A DNA stretch of 46,559 bases from positions 1-46,559 of the forward strand of contig CALFNW010000050.1 of assembly GCA_937902275.1 (NCBI GenBank), written 5' to 3'. A program made the translations under genes and the position numbers. Shown piece after piece: positions 1-8,282 of this stretch. Below the pieces are notes generated by a model, which did no database searches, was not told the origin of the DNA, and saw only the letters and a program-made list of their open reading frames with translations. Source of the stretch: UBA4717 sp002404395 (GTDB taxonomy: Bacteria > Bacillota > Clostridia > Oscillospirales > CAG-272). Position 1 is the stretch's first letter. Each line of letters begins with the position of its first letter.

Positions 1-24
1 TCGCTTCCTTTCGTCAGCTCGCTT

Positions 25-54
25 AGTATACCACATCCCTTTATATATTGTCAA
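25..54 (-). promoter_or_regulatory. Promoter facing out of the left edge
   Basis: On the minus strand TTGACA (49-54) and TATACT (25-30) are separated by 18 nt, close to the vegetative sigma-A consensus. A purine-rich AAGGAAG lies at 4-10 on the same strand and could be the ribosome-binding site of a gene that starts just left of the window. The gene itself is not visible. Confidence 0.6.
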
Positions 55-60
55 GAGGAA

Positions 61-336
61 AATCAGAAAAAAATCAAATATTTTGATTTATTGTCGTTTT
101 TTACATATTCGTTATCCCATACGCAGATATTATATGTAAATGCGTTGAATACACTACCGGTTTACGGCAATAATAACTTCAAACGCAAAAAATACAGCTC
201 AAGCGCAGCCAAATGAAGTTTCAGGTTTCGCGCCTATTTCCCCTTAAAACGGGCCCGTCAATTTTTCATCGGCTTCGCCGATTCGAAAATTCACGTTTGC
301 TTTTTTGAGTCGGCTACGCCGACATGAAAAATACTT
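61..336. other. Non-coding leader with two related hairpins
   Basis: This stretch lies between an outward promoter and the DUF421 gene. It holds two 6-bp stem-loops with nearly the same sequence, at 268-282 (ATCGGC/GCCGAT) and 309-323 (GTCGGC/GCCGAC). The segment 263-273 can also pair with 318-331, so the two hairpins could exchange partners. I see no clear promoter for the downstream gene and no Shine-Dalgarno sequence in front of it. Confidence 0.45.
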
Positions 337-1065
337 ATGTCAACAATATTTATACGCACCGTTTTGATCTATATAATCCTCATTGCCGCCATGCGGGTCA
401 TGGGTAAGCGCCAGGTAGGGCAGCTTGAGGTTTCGGAGCTTGTTACCACCTTTCTTCTCTCTGAGCTTGCCTCATTCACCATCACGGACGACGGAATACC
501 GCTTTTGTTTTCGGTCATACCCATACTCACACTGCTTTCGCTCGAAGTTGTCGGATCATTCACCGTAAACAAAAGCCCGCTTTTGAAAAAGCTGTTCATC
601 GGTCATCCCACCATTTTAATACGAAAGGGTAAAATCATCGAAGCCGAGCTGCTGCGAAACCGCATAAGCATAGAAGAATTGTTGAGCCAGCTCAGGCTCA
701 AAAACGTTACTGCTGTAGACGATGTCGAATATGCTATACTTGAGCAGAACGGGCAGCTGTCAGTCATCCCGAAAGCCGATAAACTCCCGGCAACGCCGAG
801 CGACCTCAAGCTGACGGTAAGCGAAGTCGGAATTGCTCACGCAGTCGTGATCGACGGCACTGTAAACGAGGAGAATCTACGGCTTTCCGGGCGTGACCGT
901 GTCTGGTTAGAGCAATATCTCAAATGTGAAGGGATCGCCTGCAATAAGGTTTTTTTGCTCACAGTCGATGATGCCGGAAATATTCTGCTTACTAAGAAAT
1001 CAAAAGACCGCCGCAAAGACGTTCCGAATATTACAGCAACAAGAAACGGAGACAATAGATCATGA
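337..1065 (+). CDS. DUF421 family membrane protein (YetF/YrbG-like)
   Basis: The 242-residue protein starts with about three transmembrane helices (roughly residues 5-22, 34-50 and 56-74), followed by a soluble C-terminal region. The segment MRVMGKRQVGQLEVSELV (residues 19-36) is the family signature. The domain is common in Bacillota and occurs in spore-membrane proteins; its biochemical role is not established. The chosen ATG gives the usual family N-terminus, although no Shine-Dalgarno sequence precedes it. Its stop overlaps the next gene's start by 4 nt (ATGA), so the two are translationally coupled. Family assignment is firm; function is unknown. Confidence 0.85.
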   Translation: MSTIFIRTVLIYIILIAAMRVMGKRQVGQLEVSELVTTFLLSELASFTITDDGIPLLFSVIPILTLLSLEVVGSFTVNKSPLLKKLFIGHPTILIRKGKIIEAELLRNRISIEELLSQLRLKNVTAVDDVEYAILEQNGQLSVIPKADKLPATPSDLKLTVSEVGIAHAVVIDGTVNEENLRLSGRDRVWLEQYLKCEGIACNKVFLLTVDDAGNILLTKKSKDRRKDVPNITATRNGDNRS

Positions 1066-1427
1066 GAAGCACCATAACCGCGTTTATATTGCTCGCCGCG
1101 ATAATCGTTTTGCTCATCGCAAACGCCGTTATACTGAACGGATGCGGAAAAAAGCTAATCAGCATGGCAGATGAGCTCGGCGATGAGCCGATCGCCGCCT
1201 CGGAATCAGCCGAAGAATTGGTAAAATATTGGCGCAAAATTCAACCGTTCGTTTCAATATCGGTCACTCATGCGGAAGCGGAGTCGGTCTGTACGGCAGC
1301 CGAACTTATTGCCGCGTACGCAAAAGTCGGAGACAACTCGGAGTTTACCGCCGCAAAGCGGATCTTCAAAGATGCCGTAAGGCATATAATCTTTTCGGGA
1401 GAATGTTCTTTTGAGTCGATCTTATAG
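1062..1427 (+). CDS. DUF4363 family protein
   Basis: This small protein of 121 residues has one N-terminal hydrophobic helix (about residues 5-25), probably a membrane anchor or uncleaved signal, followed by a charged helical domain. It matches the DUF4363 pattern, which is repeatedly found directly after DUF421 genes in Clostridia. The ATGA overlap with the upstream gene says the two products are made together and probably act together at the membrane. No catalytic residues are recognisable. The gene ends 4 nt from the convergent stop of the radical-SAM unit on the other strand. Confidence 0.75.
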   Translation: MRSTITAFILLAAIIVLLIANAVILNGCGKKLISMADELGDEPIAASESAEELVKYWRKIQPFVSISVTHAEAESVCTAAELIAAYAKVGDNSEFTAAKRIFKDAVRHIIFSGECSFESIL

Positions 1428-1431
1428 TCGG

Positions 1432-2115
1432 TCATCTGAAATCCGTAACACCGTCCGAAAGTTTTACACTTGTTCTGAGAACAGTATAATACTCGGTCAT
1501 GGCATCGTCAAAATCAATTCCGAACTTTTCCGATATTGCCTTGACGACATATTCCGGATTAAGGTAATCATTACTTCCGCTTGACAACATGGCGTTTATT
1601 TCTATACTTCCGTTTTTGAAATCCGCCTCGGCACGACGTATCATAGGCAAAATATCAACAACTTTTCCCCCGCCGCTTTTTGTGCGCTTCATTATCTCAA
1701 GTTTTCCCGAAAGCAAGGAATTTATATCCGAAGCAAGCTTTGCGGAAGCCTTACGGCTGCCGAGAGTTATTGTATATCCTGCGTATGCTATTTCCTGCGT
1801 TTTATGTTCGGGAGTCCATACACCGTTTACCGCCATACCGCACGGAAACTGCGCAGCGATTCTTTCTGCAACCTCTGCATCGGACATATCGCCCTCAAGT
1901 TTGAAGTCCACAAACTCACAAAGGCTTTCGGCACCTACCGAAAGGTTCATGGCAAAAACCAGCTTCGGTTTAGGGTTGAAGCCTTCGGTGTACCATATCG
2001 GCACGCTGGCTCTGATTATCATTCTTCCCATCGTCCTTACAAGATCAAGATGAGAGATGAACTGCATTTTTCCCGTTTGAGTAAAGCCTAATCTTACAGG
2101 TCGCGTTTGCACCAT
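1432..2115 (-). CDS. TIGR03936-type (DUF2344) radical-SAM-associated protein
   Basis: The protein has 227 residues from the ATG at 2115. That start is preferred over one 42 nt upstream because GGAGGTG lies 7 nt before it. The N-terminal segment RLGFTQTGKMQFISHLDLVR is the family hallmark. The family always accompanies a B12-binding-type radical-SAM protein, either fused or adjacent, and its reaction is unknown. Here the start lies inside the last 22 nt of that partner gene, so translation is coupled. In many Clostridia the pair precedes rng and rplU, but here the pair ends at a convergent gene. Confidence 0.85.
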   Translation of the reverse strand: MVQTRPVRLGFTQTGKMQFISHLDLVRTMGRMIIRASVPIWYTEGFNPKPKLVFAMNLSVGAESLCEFVDFKLEGDMSDAEVAERIAAQFPCGMAVNGVWTPEHKTQEIAYAGYTITLGSRKASAKLASDINSLLSGKLEIMKRTKSGGGKVVDILPMIRRAEADFKNGSIEINAMLSSGSNDYLNPEYVVKAISEKFGIDFDDAMTEYYTVLRTSVKLSDGVTDFR

Positions 2116-3968
2116 GTTCTGACACCTCCGAGCTTGGATGCTCCGCACTGCGAGCATTTTTGCGAACAGTTGGGAGTGGTTTCGTTTCTGTGAGCTTTGC
2201 GGTTTTCATTTAACAAAAATTCTTTTGACACGCCGCAGTCGATAAGATCCCACGGCAGTATTTCATCATCCGCAAATCTGCGGTTTGCATAAAACGCTGG
2301 GTCAATGCCTGCCGCTTCAAAACATTCGAGCCACTTGTCGTAGTCAAAACACTCATCCCAGCTGTCAAAGCACATATTCCGCTTGCGCGTCTCAAGCAAC
2401 ACACGCGAAAGCTTGCGGTCCCCGCGCGCAAGCACCGCTTCAATACGGCTCACTTTTGCGTCATGATGATTATATTTTACATATTTCCCTATACGTTCGC
2501 CTATATATGCCTGTTTCTTGTATACTGTTTCAAGGTCGTCCTGCGCTTCCCATTGAAATGCGGTAAACGGTTTGGGTATAAAGGTCGAAACGCTGATATT
2601 CACACTCGGCGGCCGTCTGAAACGCGGATCGCCTTTTTCATTTTCCCGCTTCAGCTCGTAGTATTTTCCGACCACACGATCCGCAAGCTCGGCTATTCCG
2701 GCAAGGTCTTCATATTCCTCAGTCGGCTGTCCCAGCATAAAATACAGCTTGACCTGATTTTTGCCGCCCTCAAACGCGATCTTGCAGGCGTGCATCAGAT
2801 CTTCCTCGGTCACATTTTTGTTTATTGCATCGCGCAGCCGCTGAGTTCCTGCCTCGGGTGCGAACGTCAAACCGCTGGCACGCACTGACGAGACCTTTTC
2901 CATAAGTTCTTCGGAAAAACTGTCCGCTCTCAACGACGGCAGTGATAGGTTGACCCGTTTATCGTTCGTCCATTCGAGCAGACACTCGCAAAGCGGACGC
3001 AACTTTGAATAATCGCTTATGCTCAGCGACACAAGCGAGATCTCATCATATCCGGTCGCAGCACACAGCTTTTTCGCCTGCTCATTCAATACTTCCGGCG
3101 TTTTTTCGCGTATAGGTCGGTATACCATTCCCGCCTGACAAAAGCGGCAGCCGCGTATACAGCCCCTGTATACCTCAAGCGTCACACGGTCATGAACGGT
3201 TTCTATAAACGGCATTACGAATTTGTCCGGAAAATATGCCGTGTCCATATCCTTCATTATCCGCTTGGTTATCTTAGTCGGAATATCGTTTGCAAGCGGT
3301 ACAAATTTCGCGATCGTTCCGTCGGCATGGTATTCGACATCATAAAGCGACGGCACATAAAAGCCCTCAAGCTTTGCCGCTTCATGCAGAAAATCACGCT
3401 TTGTATATCTGCCCTCCGCTTTCATCTTAATATAAAGCTTCGTAAACTCCGGCAATGCTTCCTCGCCCTCTCCGATACTGAAAACGTCAAAAAAGTCGGC
3501 AATCGGCTCGGCATTGTAAGCGCAAGGACCGCCTCCGATTATGATAGGAGCGTCCTCCCCGCGTTCGGCTGCAAGCATAGGTATCCCGGCAAGCTCCAGC
3601 ATATAAAGCACATTCGTATACGACATTTCGTACTGAAGCGTAAAAGCCACAATATCAAAATCCGCGACCGGATCGCCGCTTTCAAGTGCATAAAGCGGCA
3701 TATTTCTGCGCTTCATCTGCTCGCCCATATCCATCCACGGCGCGTATACACGCTCACACCAAATATCGTCTTCACGATTCAGCGAACCGTACAATATGCG
3801 TACTCCGAGGTTCGACATTCCGATCTCGTAAGTGTCGGGGAAGCAAAAGGCAAAACGCGCCTTTACCGCCGCTTTATCCTTTATTACTTCGGCAAACTCG
3901 CCACCGGAGTAACGTCCGGGCTTTTCAACACGCTTTAAAATGCGTTCAAACGGTATATTACCACTCAT
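2094..3968 (-). CDS. TIGR03960 family B12-binding-domain/radical SAM protein
   Basis: The 624-residue protein has an N-terminal B12-binding-like Rossmann region (about 100-200, with IIIGGGPCA and SIGEGEEALPE) and a radical-SAM core. The cluster motif CxxxCxxC is at C270, C274 and C277. A C-terminal cysteine pair (CSQKCSQCG) ends the protein and may bind metal. Radical-SAM enzymes use a [4Fe-4S] cluster to cleave S-adenosylmethionine, but the substrate of this family is unknown. It is encoded directly before its usual DUF2344 partner with overlapping ends. Family membership is clear; the reaction is not. Confidence 0.9.
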   Translation of the reverse strand: MSGNIPFERILKRVEKPGRYSGGEFAEVIKDKAAVKARFAFCFPDTYEIGMSNLGVRILYGSLNREDDIWCERVYAPWMDMGEQMKRRNMPLYALESGDPVADFDIVAFTLQYEMSYTNVLYMLELAGIPMLAAERGEDAPIIIGGGPCAYNAEPIADFFDVFSIGEGEEALPEFTKLYIKMKAEGRYTKRDFLHEAAKLEGFYVPSLYDVEYHADGTIAKFVPLANDIPTKITKRIMKDMDTAYFPDKFVMPFIETVHDRVTLEVYRGCIRGCRFCQAGMVYRPIREKTPEVLNEQAKKLCAATGYDEISLVSLSISDYSKLRPLCECLLEWTNDKRVNLSLPSLRADSFSEELMEKVSSVRASGLTFAPEAGTQRLRDAINKNVTEEDLMHACKIAFEGGKNQVKLYFMLGQPTEEYEDLAGIAELADRVVGKYYELKRENEKGDPRFRRPPSVNISVSTFIPKPFTAFQWEAQDDLETVYKKQAYIGERIGKYVKYNHHDAKVSRIEAVLARGDRKLSRVLLETRKRNMCFDSWDECFDYDKWLECFEAAGIDPAFYANRRFADDEILPWDLIDCGVSKEFLLNENRKAHRNETTPNCSQKCSQCGASKLGGVRTWCKRDL

Positions 3969-4164
3969 ATAATGCTAACCTCATTCCATCATCGTCGGGC
4001 TCATCTGACACAAAAATAATCACGCGAGCGCACAACTGCGCCGATACCGCAACGGTGCGCTCTCACCCGACTTTAAAAATCAACGGGGTTGTCCAAAAAG
4101 CCAATTTGACTTTTAAGGCAACCCCTTTCATTCAAATCAATACGTCAAAAATTCAAGCGGTGTT
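3969..4164. other. Intergenic region with terminator for the pseudo-ATPase gene
   Basis: This 196-nt gap separates two minus-strand genes. On the minus strand GGGGTTG (4119-4125) pairs with CAACCCC (4085-4091) around a 27-nt loop that can itself form a short stem. A run of five T follows at about 4076-4080, consistent with an intrinsic terminator for the upstream gene. The promoter of the radical-SAM unit should also lie here, but I cannot point to convincing -10/-35 boxes. Confidence 0.5.
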
Positions 4165-6888
4165 TTATTCCGAAAATGCTTGTGCCGCAAGCATCGGGAT
4201 CATCCAAAAGAGCTGATAAAGTGCCGCATACGCCGATCCGATATCAAGCTTTCCGAAAAGCGTAACCGCATATACCGCCACAAGCGCAAGCACAGCGCTG
4301 ACTATTCCGAACACGCCGTGAACCTTGGTTATATATTTGACACGATCGCACTGCGAAAGTGCCTTGAGCAGTGCCTTGACCGATCCGCTTGAGATCACTC
4401 CGCTGTCAACGCAAGTCTCATTCGCTTCGCTTTCGGGACTCTTTTCATCGGCTCTGACCACTTTGACCGGGAAGTTTTCTTTCAGCTTCAGCTTTTTCAT
4501 CACCAGCCCGTCTCCGATATTGGGGTCGAGCGTACGGATACCGATACAGATACCCGCTTTATACAATTGCTTGAAGATAAGCTCGTATTCAAGATCGGCA
4601 GTATATTGAACAGTAAACTTCGCAAGGATCTCTTCCTCGCTTGCAATATACATTATCCGTGATCCTGTGTTCTGCTCAAGCGCGAGGTCTTTATCGCCGT
4701 ATGGCGTTTCAAAGCCCAGGCGCTTCATATAATCATTGCCACCGATATATGTTCCGACGCCGTCAATCTGCACATGGAGACCGTCGTCATCGCGGTCGAG
4801 CATCCGCACGTCACTGCTGTGTCCGATATCTATTGTCGCAAGTTCAAACACATCCTTCAGCGGACCGCCGATCACAGAAAACACACTTGCGGCATCACGG
4901 ATCACACGATCTATACGATTGTCTCCGTAAACCTTTACGCTTCCGATCTTCACTCCCGCCGCCGGGAATATATCACGATCGTCAAAGTAAACGACCGCGC
5001 TGTCGGTATATTCATTGACCGCACCCTCTCCGAGGATCGCGCTTTCGGAGGCGCAGGCATTCTTTGATGCGCGATAAAGCGGCAAGCTGTATGTAAGCAT
5101 GATACTGCCCGGCAGCGCGAGTATTACCGTAAGGTATACGATCGTCGCCACGGTACATGTGTCATATTTCATAAACAAACCGAACGCAAGCGCAAGCAAT
5201 GCTTCGGCAATGGTAAGCGCGAACATGACCGCGATATGCTTGCGATTATGCTCCCTTTCCCTGATACGCTTAAAGAAGCCGTCAATGCGAGACGCTCTCA
5301 CCACGCTGAATTTCTTCGCGTCGTCAGGCAGATACTCGCTGAAGCCCTCAGAGCCTTTAGCCTCTGCAGTCTCAGTTACCGCAAACTTGGCTTTTCCCGA
5401 GGAAGCGATCGCAAATCCCATAGCCTCGCTTTTGATGTGCATAAGCTCATATGCAAGCAAAAGCACCATAGCGGCGGCGACCGTGAAATTATACAGGCGT
5501 GCACCCTTGATACCGCCGCCGTTCATCATGACCGAGGTATAGGCAACTGACGCCGCAAGCAATATCGCCGGCACACTTTCCGGAACGAATTTCAGTTTAA
5601 ACAGAGAGTAAATGCCGAACCCGAGTCGGTCAAACGCTGTCAGCGCACACAAAACCACAAGCTGGAGATCCACCATAGAGTAGATCACGGGATACACCGA
5701 AATATTCAGGACATTCGGTAAAGTAATGCCGAACAGATTCGCGTTTTCAAAAACAAAGAGTAACAGTGCAAACACAAGGCAGGCAAAGAAGCCGATCGTC
5801 TTCCTCCTGAATGCGGACGCATATTCGCGTTCGATCTCTCCGTTCTGCGCACGATCGGTATATTCGTACTTTTCGTCGAACATTTCAAAGAAATGCTTTT
5901 TTCTCGGCGCTTTATATTTGGAAAGATTCTGTGCCTCGTTTATGATCTCCTGCGCTTCTGCGCTCTGCTTTTGTTCTTCCTTTTGTCGCTTGCCGCCGAA
6001 TAATGCGATCAGTCCGAATTCGGTGCTGTCAAACTCCGCACCGTCAAGCCCGGTGTATTCCTTGCCGCCGTCCTCATCACTCACATACCCTCTGTCGGGC
6101 ATTGGTTCGCTTTTATCGGCATTATCATTTTTTTCCGCCGCATCGGCATCCGACGCAACCTCAGCTACCTCATCCGACTCGGATCGCGATCTATCTGTAT
6201 CTACAGAATCCGTGACGAACTCAAACTCATCATCTTCCTCATCGTTTCCGTAATATCCTGCCACGCCGTTTGAAATATCACCGATGATCTTACCGAGAAA
6301 CCCGTCGTCATCATCGGAGTCGGTATTCGGCACATCAGTCCACCCCTTTGTTTTGTCGTCCACGACAGTGTCGCGCACAGCTTCGTGCGCAGTCAAAGGT
6401 CTGCTCAGCGCTTCTTCCTCATCCTCATACCACGGATCCGAGTCATCGCCGTCATCGGGATCATCGGTTACTTCGGCAACTTCGGGCAGAGTTACATCTG
6501 CGTTGTCGCCCGAAACCTCGCTGACAGTCCGCTCATCCGATTCGGGAGCACCGTCGCTGCTGACAGGCTCGGGATCGACTTCCTGCACTTCGGGATTCTC
6601 ATTATCGTTTGACGATGCAGTCTTATCTTCATCGGCAGGCATATTCATAACACTGCGCAAAAGCGCCTCAAGGTCGTCTCCGAATTCGTCCGGCTCTCCC
6701 TTGATAAGCTCCGCTTCCGCCGCCTTCGCCGCTGTATCGCTGATATGTATGGACGCCTTCTTCGGTACGTTTTCGTTTTTATCGTCCGAAGCAGATGCTT
6801 CGATACCGCCTTTAAGCTTTTTTAACAGTTCGCTTGCGGATATCGCGTCCATTGCATCACGATTTTCATCATCTCTGCTGTTCGGCAT
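4165..6888 (-). CDS. P-type-ATPase-like membrane pseudoenzyme with acidic disordered N-terminus
   Basis: The product has 907 residues. Residues 1-330 are rich in Asp, Glu and Ser and predicted disordered. Six hydrophobic segments follow (about 364-382, 398-420, 437-454, 466-482, 551-573 and 577-602), then a soluble domain (610-850) and two C-terminal helices (857-880, 885-904). The stretch 591-636 lines up without gaps with the CPC-to-DKTGTLT region of copper P1B ATPases, compared from memory. CPC has become LPG (592-594), and DKTGTLT has become DDRDIFP (636-642), keeping only the Asp. An N-domain-like segment (702-726) and a P-domain-like segment (743-800) follow. TGD is replaced by LDP (787-789), the GDGxNDxP hinge is absent, and the actuator region between helices 4 and 5 is short with no TGE. 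I infer an inactive relative of transport ATPases with an unknown, perhaps regulatory, job. It starts 23 nt after rlmB, in the same operon. Confidence 0.7.
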   Translation of the reverse strand: MPNSRDDENRDAMDAISASELLKKLKGGIEASASDDKNENVPKKASIHISDTAAKAAEAELIKGEPDEFGDDLEALLRSVMNMPADEDKTASSNDNENPEVQEVDPEPVSSDGAPESDERTVSEVSGDNADVTLPEVAEVTDDPDDGDDSDPWYEDEEEALSRPLTAHEAVRDTVVDDKTKGWTDVPNTDSDDDDGFLGKIIGDISNGVAGYYGNDEEDDEFEFVTDSVDTDRSRSESDEVAEVASDADAAEKNDNADKSEPMPDRGYVSDEDGGKEYTGLDGAEFDSTEFGLIALFGGKRQKEEQKQSAEAQEIINEAQNLSKYKAPRKKHFFEMFDEKYEYTDRAQNGEIEREYASAFRRKTIGFFACLVFALLLFVFENANLFGITLPNVLNISVYPVIYSMVDLQLVVLCALTAFDRLGFGIYSLFKLKFVPESVPAILLAASVAYTSVMMNGGGIKGARLYNFTVAAAMVLLLAYELMHIKSEAMGFAIASSGKAKFAVTETAEAKGSEGFSEYLPDDAKKFSVVRASRIDGFFKRIREREHNRKHIAVMFALTIAEALLALAFGLFMKYDTCTVATIVYLTVILALPGSIMLTYSLPLYRASKNACASESAILGEGAVNEYTDSAVVYFDDRDIFPAAGVKIGSVKVYGDNRIDRVIRDAASVFSVIGGPLKDVFELATIDIGHSSDVRMLDRDDDGLHVQIDGVGTYIGGNDYMKRLGFETPYGDKDLALEQNTGSRIMYIASEEEILAKFTVQYTADLEYELIFKQLYKAGICIGIRTLDPNIGDGLVMKKLKLKENFPVKVVRADEKSPESEANETCVDSGVISSGSVKALLKALSQCDRVKYITKVHGVFGIVSAVLALVAVYAVTLFGKLDIGSAYAALYQLFWMIPMLAAQAFSE

Positions 6889-6911
6889 CGTTAATGTCCT
6901 TTCATCAGAAT

Positions 6912-7709
6912 TTATTTTTCGACACTTCTGTGCTGACGTGCCGCTTCACTCATAACCACTGCCGTCGCACATGAAACATTAAATGAAGTCACCTTGCCGT
7001 ACATAGGTATAGAAACCACGAAATCGCTCAGCTCTTTAATGATACGCGATACACCGTTACCTTCACTGCCTACCACGATCGCCGCAGGCCCGGTAAAATC
7101 CACATCATAGTAAGGTCTGCCATCGGCTTCGGCGGTATATATCCAAACACCGAGTTTTTTGAGTTTTTCTACTGCCGAAGCAAGATTTGACACTTTTGCG
7201 ATCGGAAGATGTTCAAGCGCGCCTGCCGACGCCTTTTCAACCACTGCGGTCACTCCCGAAGCACGTCTCTTGGGAATGATCAATCCGTGAGCGCCAACAC
7301 CCTCGGCAACCCTGATGATCGCGCCGAGATTATGCGGATCTTCAATACCGTCGGCGATCAGAATAAGCGGTTTTTCGCCGCGCGCTTCAGCATTCGCCAC
7401 GATATCCTCAACCGAGCAATAGTCCTTGGCTGCGGCAGCTGCAATAATCCCCTGATGAACCGTACCGTGCGCCATTGCATCAAGCTTCGGCTTTTCACAT
7501 TCGACGATCGGAACGCCGGCTTCTATCGCTTCCGCCACAAGCATTGTGATAGAGCCTTCGCGCTCGCCTTTTTGCACATATATTTTATCTATACTGCGCG
7601 AACCCTTAAGCAATTCACGCACCGCATTTCTTCCGAGAACGAGGTTTTCGTCTATCTCCGCATTTGAAAAACGTTCGTTTTTTACATCTTTTTGCCGATA
7701 TTTATTCAT
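6912..7709 (-). CDS. rlmB: 23S rRNA (guanosine-2'-O-)-methyltransferase RlmB (TrmH/SpoU family)
   Basis: The 265-residue SPOUT methyltransferase transfers a methyl group from S-adenosylmethionine to ribose 2'-O in rRNA. The N-terminal substrate-binding domain starts LGRNAVRELL. The three SpoU motifs are present: N127 and R133 in DPHNLGAIIRVAE, VGSEGNGV (213-220), and IPMYGKVTSFNVSCA (234-248). The last forms the knotted SAM pocket. A good promoter lies 33-61 nt upstream. In Bacillus rlmB sits close to sigH; here a SigH-like gene is the next functional unit upstream, which supports the assignment. The specific target base is inferred from the family. Confidence 0.88.
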   Translation of the reverse strand: MNKYRQKDVKNERFSNAEIDENLVLGRNAVRELLKGSRSIDKIYVQKGEREGSITMLVAEAIEAGVPIVECEKPKLDAMAHGTVHQGIIAAAAAKDYCSVEDIVANAEARGEKPLILIADGIEDPHNLGAIIRVAEGVGAHGLIIPKRRASGVTAVVEKASAGALEHLPIAKVSNLASAVEKLKKLGVWIYTAEADGRPYYDVDFTGPAAIVVGSEGNGVSRIIKELSDFVVSIPMYGKVTSFNVSCATAVVMSEAARQHRSVEK

Positions 7710-7741
7710 AACGCCTCTGAAATATATAATTATTTAATGTA

Positions 7742-7770
7742 ATTATAACATAGCTTTGCCGATTTGTACA
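7742..7770 (-). promoter_or_regulatory. Promoter of rlmB
   Basis: On the minus strand TGTACA (7765-7770) and a perfect TATAAT (7742-7747) are 17 nt apart, 33 nt before the rlmB start. The -35 box matches four of six consensus positions. Confidence 0.6.
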
Positions 7771-7830
7771 TACCAAAAGCTATTTTTTTTCGATAATTTT
7801 ACGGAAATTCCGACAGCCTTTACCATAACA

Positions 7831-7861
7831 AAAAAACCGTCGCTTACGCGACGGTTTTTTT
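7831..7861 (-). terminator. Bidirectional intrinsic terminator
   Basis: A 7-bp GC stem (CCGTCGC with GCGACGG, loop TTAC) is flanked by six A on one side and seven T on the other. It can terminate both ways. It ends the zinc-ribbon gene transcript on the minus strand. Confidence 0.85.
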
Positions 7862-7875
7862 GTATCAAAAACTGA

Positions 7876-8157
7876 TTATTCCTGTTCGGCTCTGATAGCC
7901 GCATAGCATTCGCTGCAATAAACAGGCTTATCGCTGCTCGGCTGGAAAGGAACCTTTGCTTCTCCGCCGCATCTAGCGCAAGTCGCAGTGAACAGCTCTC
8001 TGGGAGCCTTTGCCGCATTCTTTTTCTTGTCACGGCAAGCTTTGCATCTCTGAGGCTTGTTCTGAAATCCCTTTTCGGCGTAAAACTCCTGCTCGCCGGC
8101 AGTAAAGGTGAATTCAGCACCGCATTCCTTGCAAACTAAAACTTCGTCCTGATACAT
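7876..8157 (-). CDS. Small zinc-ribbon protein
   Basis: The protein has 93 residues from the ATG at 8157, which GAGGT precedes by 8 nt; a start 72 nt upstream lacks this signal. Two zinc-ribbon modules are visible. The N-terminal one has CKEC and CKAC and resembles the probable-zinc-ribbon domain zf-trcl. The C-terminal one has CARC and CSEC. Such proteins are common in Clostridia and of unknown function, possibly nucleic-acid or protein binding. It follows the SigH-like gene on the same strand after 125 nt and is closed by a strong terminator. Confidence 0.8.
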   Translation of the reverse strand: MYQDEVLVCKECGAEFTFTAGEQEFYAEKGFQNKPQRCKACRDKKKNAAKAPRELFTATCARCGGEAKVPFQPSSDKPVYCSECYAAIRAEQE

Positions 8158-8282
8158 TTTGTGTCTACCTCGCTTTGTAAAATGGTAATTTTCGCCCTCG
8201 ACGGATTTAAACCGCCACCTTTGACACACATTGATAATTGCAGCAACGCTCTACTTAAGCTATACGGGCAAATATATGAATT

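Noticed and set aside
3192..3938. Plus-strand ORF of 248 codons antisense to the radical-SAM gene
   Set aside because: It has no domain, a basic His/Arg-rich composition typical of antisense frames, and lies fully under a well-supported gene.
4165..6888. An active metal-transporting ATPase
   Set aside because: The phosphorylation motif, CPx motif, TGE and hinge motifs are all altered or absent, so annotation as a working pump is not supported.
6284..6955. Ser-rich plus-strand ORF of 223 codons
   Set aside because: It is the antisense shadow of the Asp/Glu-rich tail of the pseudo-ATPase gene and the end of rlmB, with low-complexity composition and no start signal.
7743..8120. Minus-strand ORF of 125 codons overlapping the zinc-ribbon gene
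   Set aside because: It runs through the terminator and the rlmB promoter and lacks a start signal; the zinc-ribbon frame has clear CxxC pairs and a ribosome-binding site.
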